21,030 nt of DNA from Clostridium sp. 1001275B_160808_H3 (GTDB lineage Bacteria; Bacillota; Clostridia; Clostridiales; Clostridiaceae): positions 1 to 21,030 of the forward strand of contig NZ_JADNAT010000037.1 of the NCBI RefSeq assembly GCF_015550425.1, read 5' to 3'. A program made the position numbers and the translations under genes. Positions 7,870 through 16,200 of this stretch are shown piece by piece; within the stretch, counting starts at the first letter, position 1; each line of letters opens with the position of its first letter. The notes under the pieces were generated by a model. It searched no databases and had not been told where the DNA came from. It was given only the letters and a program-made list of their open reading frames with translations.

Positions 7870-7931
7870 ATTTATTTGATTTTAAGTCATACTATATAAC
7901 ATATACTCTTTTATTTAATAAAAATAAAAAA

Positions 7932-7963
7932 ATTAGATTTATGCTTCTCAATATAAATCTAAT
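7932..7963 (-). terminator. Terminator of the acetyltransferase gene (bidirectional form)
   Basis: An 11-bp perfect stem (ATTAGATTTAT at 7932-7942 with 7953-7963) has a 10-nt loop, flanked by an A-run on the left and CTTTTTATATTT on the right. It sits 123 nt past the stop of the minus-strand acetyltransferase. The rest of 7761-8085 is AT-rich spacer with no gene. Confidence 0.65.
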
Positions 7964-8085
7964 CTTTTTATATTTATAATTTAAATTATTTATTACTTTT
8001 CCTACTTCTCATTTATTTGAGTTGATCATGAATTATTTTCTAATATTCAAAATCAATATTACTAAAGATACATCTTTAAGCTCCA

Positions 8086-8637
8086 TTATTCTACATTTTT
8101 AATTATCTTTGCTGGATTTCCACCAACTACAACATTATCTGGAACATCTTTTGTAACTACTGATACTGAAGCTATTACTACATTGTTTCCTATAGTTACT
8201 CCTGGATTTATTGTTGAATGTCCGCCAATCCAAACATTATCTCCTATAGTAACACTTTTTCCATACTCATATTTTAATCTTTCTATTGGGTTTATTGGAT
8301 GTGTTGCTGTATAAATATGTACTCCTGGTGCAATAAAACAATTTTTCCCTATTCTTATTTCACATACATCTAGCATTATGCAGTCAAAATTAGCATAAAA
8401 GCCATCTCCAACATGTATATTATATCCATAATCACATTTAAAATTAGGTTCTATATATAAATTTTCTCCTGTAGACCCTAAAAGTTCTTTTAAAATCTTT
8501 TTACGTTCATCTCGTTCTGTTTCTATAGTATTATTAAATAGTCTCGTTAATTTTCTTGCTCTTAATCTCCCATTTTTTAATTCTTCATCGCTTGGATCAT
8601 ATGGTAACCCCTGAAGCATTTTTTCTTTTTCTCTCAT
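8086..8637 (-). CDS. maa: Maltose/galactoside-type O-acetyltransferase (hexapeptide repeat)
   Basis: The 183-residue protein has the family's N-terminal mac domain ([17 protein letters not shown]) followed by left-handed beta-helix hexapeptide repeats at about 60-175. Catalytic His113 lies in YTATHPI. Other hallmarks are Asn84 and Asp86 in ANFDC, Trp136 in NVWIGG and the C-terminal VTKDVP...GNPAKII. It would acetylate a sugar hydroxyl with acetyl-CoA in the cytoplasm; maltose and glucose are typical acceptors, but substrate cannot be read from sequence. One motif normally AAGSVV reads ASVSVV here. The length matches the family. The ribosome site is AGGGAG at 8645-8650. It has its own terminator and probably its own promoter, as 171 bp separate it from the tetR gene. 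Confidence 0.9.
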   Translation of the reverse strand: MREKEKMLQGLPYDPSDEELKNGRLRARKLTRLFNNTIETERDERKKILKELLGSTGENLYIEPNFKCDYGYNIHVGDGFYANFDCIMLDVCEIRIGKNCFIAPGVHIYTATHPINPIERLKYEYGKSVTIGDNVWIGGHSTINPGVTIGNNVVIASVSVVTKDVPDNVVVGGNPAKIIKNVE

Positions 8638-8734
8638 ATATTCTCTCCCTAAATATTTTTTTATTATTACTTATTCTTATAAACAAAAACCTTATTTATG
8701 TACTGCTAATTTATTATAGCTTAATAAAGTAACA

Positions 8735-8802
8735 AATATTTATATAATTTTCTATAAATATTCGTTATTTATTAGATTAATATTTAAATTTAGAAAATAA
8801 CG
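8735..8802 (-). other. Hairpin-forming spacer after the tetR gene
   Basis: AATATTTATA (8735-8744) pairs with TATAAATATT (8753-8762), and CGTTATTT (8763-8770) pairs with AAATAACG (8795-8802). Either could help end the mgsA-tetR transcript, which stops at 8809, but neither has a convincing U-tract. Confidence 0.3.
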
Positions 8803-8808
8803 ATTTCA

Positions 8809-9381
8809 TTATCTTTTTACATTAATTCCATATTCCAGGTATCTCATAAATTTTTCCACAATCTCTTCATGATCATATTGACCTTCATTTATAATTTCAT
8901 AAAGTGCAGAAGAAACTAATACACCTATTAATCCATAGCTTAATAATATTGGATCATCATTTTCTATAAATCCTCCATCCATTACAGCTTTAAACTTAAG
9001 TGAACTTTTGCTTATAAGAGTCTTTATTTCTTCTCTTAGCATATTATTTCTTTCACCAGTTCCCCAAAGTTGACTGATTATTACCTTAAATAAATCCTTA
9101 TTTTCATAAACATATTTAAGTTGAACTTTAGCTGAAACTTTTATTATTTCATATGGATTTTTAATATCTTTTGTTGCTTCCTCAATTTCTTCATTTATAA
9201 GGTTTATTCCCTCTTTAATTATAAACATAAAGAGTTCTTCCTTACTTTTAAAGTGATAATATAAGCTACCCTTTGCTACACCAGCTCTAGCTACAACTTC
9301 ATCCATTGTTGCTCCTGTATAGCCATAATTTGAAAAAACCTTTATAGCTGATTCAAAGATAGCTTTTTTAGTTTTATTCAT
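8809..9381 (-). CDS. TetR/AcrR-family transcriptional regulator
   Basis: The ORF is open from 9426, but ATG at 9381 is the likely start: AAGGTGGAG lies just upstream, and the product (190 residues, MNKTKKAIFE) then begins like a normal TetR protein. The longer start would overlap mgsA. The DNA-binding domain is at about 1-48 with the helix-turn-helix ATMDEVVARAGVAKGSLYYHF (24-44) and the following K-S-K-E-E-L. The remaining helices form a ligand-binding and dimer domain of unknown effector. The gene begins 16 nt after the mgsA stop, so the two are co-transcribed. It is the best candidate to bind the twin boxes at the yhgE-like promoter; TetR-YhgE pairs are common in Firmicutes. Confidence 0.92.
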   Translation of the reverse strand: MNKTKKAIFESAIKVFSNYGYTGATMDEVVARAGVAKGSLYYHFKSKEELFMFIIKEGINLINEEIEEATKDIKNPYEIIKVSAKVQLKYVYENKDLFKVIISQLWGTGERNNMLREEIKTLISKSSLKFKAVMDGGFIENDDPILLSYGLIGVLVSSALYEIINEGQYDHEEIVEKFMRYLEYGINVKR

Positions 9382-9397
9382 TAAGATCTCCACCTTC

Positions 9398-9850
9398 TTA
9401 AAAATTATCTTTTCGTATTCTCCCATAATAATCTATCACATTTTTCTCGTACTCTTCATTAAGCTTATTAGAGCTTAAAACAAAATCAGCTGTGGATTTA
9501 CTCATTGCAACTATTACATCATATAATACAGCTATTCTAAGCAAAGCCTTAACATCTGGATCATGAGGTTGTGATGTTAATGGATCCCAAAAGAAGATCA
9601 TTATATCAATATCTCCATTTACAATAGCAGCTCCAATTTGTTGATCTCCTCCCATCGGTCCACTTTTAAATCCATGAACACTTAATCCAGTTTTTTCGCT
9701 AATTAGCTTAGCTGTTGTACCAGTTCCACAAAGTGTATGCTTTTTTAATATTTCCTTATTTTCGTTTACCCATTCAATTAAAGCTGACTTTCTATTATCA
9801 TGAGCTATAAGTGCTATTTTTTTCGCACCACCCATTTTATATTCACTCAT
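9398..9850 (-). CDS. mgsA: Methylglyoxal synthase
   Basis: It converts dihydroxyacetone phosphate to methylglyoxal and phosphate, a cytoplasmic bypass of lower glycolysis under phosphate limitation or sugar excess. The frame extends to 9880, but ATG at 9850 follows a strong GGGGGAG and gives 150 residues, the usual size. The conserved AHD (His17, Asp18), the phosphate-binding GTGTT (42-46), catalytic Asp69 in GPMGGDQQ, Asp89 in FFWDP, His96 and Asp99 in PHDPDVKALLR and the STADF motif all match the E. coli enzyme. It is first in a two-gene operon with tetR, an unusual partner. It may be controlled by the promoter at 9976-10004. Identification is secure. Confidence 0.97.
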   Translation of the reverse strand: MSEYKMGGAKKIALIAHDNRKSALIEWVNENKEILKKHTLCGTGTTAKLISEKTGLSVHGFKSGPMGGDQQIGAAIVNGDIDIMIFFWDPLTSQPHDPDVKALLRIAVLYDVIVAMSKSTADFVLSSNKLNEEYEKNVIDYYGRIRKDNF

Positions 9851-9975
9851 ACTTCTCCCCCTAATTCTATCTATGCACAAATTTAATTAATATATTTTTT
9901 GATTAATAATATACATATTTAAATTAGTACCATATCAAATATATTTTTAACAATTATTTATTTACCATTACTAAA

Positions 9976-10004
9976 ATTATACATAACTAATTATTAATTT
10001 ACAA
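9976..10004 (-). promoter_or_regulatory. Candidate sigma-A promoter of mgsA-tetR
   Basis: TTGTAA (9999-10004) and a perfect TATAAT (9976-9981) are separated by 17 bp on the minus strand. This gives a leader of about 120 nt before the mgsA start. No riboswitch structure was recognised in the leader. The rest of 10005-10127 is AT-rich spacer. Confidence 0.5.
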
Positions 10005-10127
10005 TGTTACTGATTTTTTAAATTATATTTATTATGATTTTTTAAATTTTCATTCTTATTCTCTTTAATATTATTACTCCAATTTATCTGCTGAAAAGTT
10101 AGGAGTAAAAAGCAATTTATAAAAAAT

Positions 10128-10164
10128 GCCATATTACTGATATTGGCTTTTTCAGTAATATGGC
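10128..10164 (-). terminator. Intrinsic terminator of the cyclic glucan synthase gene
   Basis: A perfect 13-bp stem, GCCATATTACTGA (10128-10140) with 10152-10164, has an 11-nt loop and is followed on the minus strand by ATTTTTTATAAAT. It lies about 105 nt beyond the stop codon of the giant minus-strand gene. Confidence 0.85.
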
Positions 10165-10269
10165 TAAATCTTATTATTGTATATGCGTATTTATTAAATT
10201 ATTTTTGTATTTTAACTTCAATCATATCCTAATTTATATGTACAAATATCCTAATTTATATACACAGTT

Positions 10270-13200
10270 TTATATTATAACTTCTATATTAAGGCTTCCT
10301 TTATCCCTTGGAATTATATCATTATTAGTATTTTCTCCATTGATTATAATTCCTTTATTATCACCACGTTTAACTTTTATTTTATAATCTTCTTTATCAT
10401 TTTTAATATTTATATCATATTCATTCCACATTTCTGGGATACATGGTTCAATCTTATAGCCTTTTCCTTCTATTTTCTTTAAGCCTAATATATCTTCAAG
10501 TCCTACTTTATACATCCAGCCTGAAGCTCCTGTATACCAGCTCCAGCCACCTCTTCCGCCATGAGGTTCTTTTATGTACACATCTGCTGCCATTACATAA
10601 GGTTCTACTTTGTAATTTCTTGCTTCAAGTTCTGTATTAGAATGGTTTATAGGATTTATCATGTTATAATACTTCCAAGCTTTATCTCCTAAACCAAGCT
10701 TAGTTAAAGCTAAAATAACCCATACTGCTGCATGTGTATATTGGCCTCCGTTTTCTCTAACACCTGCTACATATCCTTTTATATATCCAGGTTCTAAAGC
10801 AGACTTATCAAATGGTGGTGCTAATAATTTTATAAGCCCTTTATCTTTATCTACAAGATATTTATCAACTGCTTCCATAGCTTCTTGTGCTCTTGATAGT
10901 TTTGCTGCATTTGAAATTATTGACCAGCTTTGAGATAAAGAATCTATTTTGCATTCATCGTTTTCTCTTGATCCTAGAGGCGTACCATTATCAAAGTATG
11001 CTCTTCTATACCAGCCTCCATCCCAAGCATTTTTTTCTAAGTTTTCTATTATGAATTCTTGGAATGTATTATATTCATCTTCCTTTTCATTATCCTTCTT
11101 ATATTTACAAATTTCTTTAAATCCATCTAATATCTTATATAAGAACCATCCAACCCAGACACTTTCTCCTTTTCCCTTGTTTCCTACAGTACTCATTCCA
11201 TCATTCCAGTCACCACTACCCATAAGAGGAATATTATGCTCTCCAAACTTTAAGCCTCTATCTATAGCTTTTAAGCAATGTTCGTATATAGTTCCATTTT
11301 TATTTGATTGATTTACTATAGTATATCTTTCATCTTCTCCATTTCTTAATGGTTCATCTTCTAGATAAGGAGCCTCTTCATCTAAAATACTATAATCACC
11401 TGTAGATTTTATATATTCAATAGTTACATAAGGTAACCATAATAAATCATCTGAAAATCTAGTTCTTATACCTGAGTTAATTACTGGATGCCACCAATGT
11501 TGAACATCTCCTTCAAGATATTGTCTTGATGCACTTCTTAAAATCTGTTCTCTTGTTATAGTTGGATTTAATATACCTATAGACATAGAATCTTGCAGTT
11601 GATCTCTAAATCCATATGCCCCACCACTTTGATAAAAAGCTGTTCTTGATAAATATCGACAACTTAAAGTTTGATACATAAGCCATCCATTTAACATATA
11701 ATCCATAGATGCATCTGGTGTCTTTACTTGTATATTTCCCAGGAAATTTGACCAATATTCTTTCACTTTTTCTAGTTCTTCATCAACATTCTTTATATTG
11801 CTATATTTATTTATTTTTTCTTGTATTAATTTTTCATTTTCTTCTTCACCAAATATTATTACAAGTTCTTTTTCTTCACCAGCTTTTAAATCTATATCTA
11901 ATGAGGCTGCTAAACAAGGATCATAGATACTACCAGATACATTATTCAATTTATTTTTCAGTAATGCTTCTGGACTACCTAACTCTTCTCCAACTCCTAA
12001 GAAACTCTTTCTATCACCAGTAAAGCTTTGATTATCTTCACCATTTATAGACAAATAAGCTTTTAGTTTACCAAAATATTTTGAATAAGGATTTTGGCCA
12101 TATATATATTGGCCTTGGACATGGGTGCTTATATATTTAGCACTTCCATAATTATATACACCAAGTACTAACTGAGCATAGTAAAACAATGATATACTTT
12201 TATCTACATTTGATAAATTCTTAAGAGATACTTTACATAATTTCAATTTTTCATTTTGAGGACAAAATACTTTCATTTCTCCTTTTATGTTATATGCAGT
12301 ATGCTTAAAAGTAGAGAATCCAAAACTATGTTTTATAATATATTCTCCACCATCTCTTATCGGCATAGGGGTTATTGTAAAATATGCTCCGCTATTATTA
12401 TCTCTTATATATAAAGCTTCACCTGTTGGATCTATTACCCAGTCATTGCTCCAAGGCGTTATTTTATTTTCCCTACTGTTTCCACACCAGGTATAAGTTG
12501 AACCCACCTCGGAAATATGGAATCCAAAATCCTTATTAGAAACTACATTTATCCATGGTGCTGGAGTATTTTCATAGTCTTTAAGCCTTATAACATAACT
12601 TTTATCAGATTTATCAAAACCTCCATATCCATTAAAGAACTCTAAATCACCAACATTTAAATGTTCATTTCCAAATTCAGTTTTCCTTACTTCTTCTAAT
12701 TTATACTCTTTTTCTTTATTAAAATCATTAAAGTCATTAAATTCATTAAATTCATTAAATTCATCGTACTCCTCTCGACTTAATGATTTTTCTAGCTTTT
12801 CTTCATTTAAGTTATTAAATTTATTCTTTTCTAAGATATTTTCTAAGTGTTCATTCTTATTTATTTCTTTATCCACAAAGTTCTTTACATAATCACTTTC
12901 ATTTATATTTACCTTTATTCTATTAATAGGAGCTATATCTTCATTATTTTTGTATTCATCAATATTATAATTTACAGCTTCTACTAATTGATTAGCTAAG
13001 GTTCCTTCTTGTGAATTAATATATAGTTTAGAAATACCAATAATAAAGTCTCTAACATCATCTCCCATAGTTGACTTATTATGAATGAAAATACCACCTG
13101 ATTTATTTATATTTTCTCTTTCAACAGAATTTTTAACTGTTGATATAATATTTTTTTGAAGTGGCTCTTCATATGATATTTCTTCTTCATTGTAAATTAT

Positions 13201-16200
13201 TAAATCTGACTTTATTCCCTTGTTCTTGAAATAATAGTGCATATTTATAACTTGCCTTAATAGATCTATATCATCTTCACCTTCAATAGCTAATAAAATA
13301 ATAGGTAAATCTCCTGATATTCCATAAGCCCACAAGTTTTCTTGATTCATACTTATATTTCTTATATAATCTTCTCTATTTTTTCTACCACTATGTAGAT
13401 ATAAGATATAAGAAGCTAAGCTTTGGTATATATTTGCTTGTGCTGATCTAATTCCTATATGCTTAAGTTCTAATTGATTAGAATAATTAAAAGCATCTGC
13501 ACTCTTTTCTATCATTGGAACTTCTTTATATCTTTTAATAAGCTCTAATACCTCTTCTTTAGATTCTCCAACTCCTGTTAAATAGTAAATTTGCTTTTCT
13601 TCTCCAGGGCTCAAAGTAATCCTACTTCTCATACTCATTATAGGATCTAGTACTGTTCCAACTGTGTTTTGAAGTGGAGCATCATTATCCATAACTTCTG
13701 GTGATTTTAAGCTTCTATTTCTTCCTATAAAGTTTAGTCTTGATGTTTCATAAGTTAAATCACCATCTAACTCAAAATTAGTAGCTATAGTATGGAATAT
13801 ATAATGAGTAACTGCACCTTCAGCTCTTGGTCTTCTATTACCTATTAAGCTTTTAGTTTCTTCATCATATTCAGTACTTATAAATAAATTAGAAAAGCTT
13901 GGATGTACTGCATCACCTTCAAAAGATTGTAATGTTACTTCTAGATAACTTGTTATTTCTAAAGTTCTTAGTTTTTCGCCTGTATTTTTTAAAGATAATT
14001 TTCTTACTTCCAAGTTATCCTCACAAGCTACTGTAACTTCATAATTAGTTTTTATATTTCCATCTATTCTTTCGTATTTGGCTTTATCAAGGGTAAATTC
14101 CACTACATAATCATCATTATCTTCCTTGCATGGCTCATAAGTAGCACTCCAATAGTCATTTGAATTTAAATTCTTTATATAAAAGAACATTCCACTGGAA
14201 TCGGATGTACTATCTCCCTTCCATCTATAAACAGTCATATCATCTTTTTTAGAATATCCACTACCACTATCAGTTACCATTGTAGAGTAGCTACCATTTG
14301 ATAATAATAAGACTTCTGGATTTTCTCTCTTACTTCCCTTAAATATTCTTGGAATAAACTCTTCTTTTTCTAATTTTTTATTATTAACACTGCTTATATC
14401 AACTTCTCTTTCAAATGTTATATTTTGAGGAATCTTTTCTTTTAATAAAAGCTCTACTGCCTTTATTTCTGGAATACTGTGGAATCTTTCTTTTAGTATA
14501 TTGTTATTTAAAACATTATCTAAAGCTAAAAGAGACATTCCTAGATGGTGAACCATATAACACCTTACTTCTTTAGGTTCATCCTTTGCTTTTTCTTCGC
14601 TATAATCTATTGATTCTATAAATCCATATCTTCCATAAGCTTTATTATCATATAACCTTCTTAAATTTTCCACTGATCCCTTTTTATCATATGGAAGTGT
14701 CATAATTGATGAATATGGAGATACTACAACTTCTTGTTCAAGTCCTCTTTTTAAACCTATACCTGGTACACCAAAAGCTTTATATTGATAATTTTGAGCA
14801 ACATCAAATTCATAATAAGCTGATTCTGATATTCCCCATGGGATATTTTTCTTTTCGCCATATATCTTTTGTGCATTTACAACTGAAGAATAAGTTAAAT
14901 CCCAAATAGTATTTTTAAAGTCCTTCAGTATTTGGAATGGCATAAAGTATTCAAACATAGTACCACTCCAGGAAACTAAGCTCTTTTGACCAAAGGCTTT
15001 TGTCATATTTCTACTTAAGTTATACCAATGTGACTTAGGCACTTCGCCTCTTGCTATTGCTAAAAATGATGCTATTCTAGCTTCTGATGCCATTAAATCA
15101 TAATAGGAATTTCCTAGAGATTTTTCTTCAACATTATATCCTATTGCAAAAAGCCCTCTATTTTCATTATATAAGAATTTAAAATTCATATCTTCCATAA
15201 TACTATCTATTTCAGATGACAAAAGTTTAAGCCTTTCATCAAACTCTTTTAATCTACTTATCTTCTTATTTAATATTTCTTTAAATTCTTCACCTGATGC
15301 TTTCTTTATATCTTCTAATAAATCTATAATTTGCAATAAGCTTGGAGCTTTATAACTCTTAAAGGAATCTGTAACTATTTTTTCAATTCCATCAAATATA
15401 AAATCATAAAAATCTATCTTTGACTCTATTTCCTTTTTTAGCTTCCTTAGCCAATATAATTCCTTTTTATCTTTCTCATTTTTTTCTTCATTCTTTTCTA
15501 ACTTATTATTTATTCTTTTTAATTCATCTAACAGTATATTTTTATATTCTTTTATATCTATAATGTCAGGTAATCCATCGTAAAACTCTTCTTTTTCATC
15601 TTTCCTAACTAAGTTATATGTATCCTTTATTGCTGAAACTTCTTTTTCTCTTATTATTGGCTCTTTACTAAAAGTCCTTATAGTTTCTTTAATTATCCAC
15701 AAGTATCCTAAAAGATTTCCACTATCTACTGTTGATACATACCTAGGCCATAATGCTTCCTTGGTTTTAGTATCATACCAATTTAAATAGTGACCATTAT
15801 ATTTTTCTAATCCTCTCATTCCATCTAGTATTGATTCTAATCTATAAATAACTTCACCTATTGATATATATCCTAAATCATAAGCTGTTAAATTAGTAAT
15901 TAACCCCATACCAATATTTGTTGGAGATGTTCTGTGAGCAACTCCTTTAAATGGCTTTTCTTGAAAATTATCTGGAGCTAAATAATTATTTTCTTCATTA
16001 ACAAAATCTTCATAATAAGCCCATATCCTTCTACTATTTTCTTTTAAGAACTCTTCATCCTCTATATCTAATCTCTCTCTTATAACTACTTCTTCTTTTG
16101 ATATTTTACATGCTATTGCAGGTGCTAAAGCCCAAAGAATAGATATTAGCAATGTAGCTATTAAAACTTCTATAGAATTATCTAAACTAAGTAGCAGTAC

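Noticed and set aside
9851..9975. Possible riboswitch in the long mgsA leader
   Set aside because: The leader is AT-rich with no recognisable aptamer or terminator/antiterminator pair.
10160..10387. Plus-strand open frame of 75 codons
   Set aside because: It begins inside the terminator hairpin and overlaps the 3' end of the glucan synthase; no domain or ribosome site.
10443..12496. Several plus-strand open frames opposite the glucan synthase gene
   Set aside because: They are hydrophobic, Leu/Ser/Tyr-rich antisense translations of a strongly coding gene and lack ribosome sites.
12725..12764. CRISPR-like regular repeats
   Set aside because: Units are 9 bp, contiguous and coding; there are no spacers and no cas genes.
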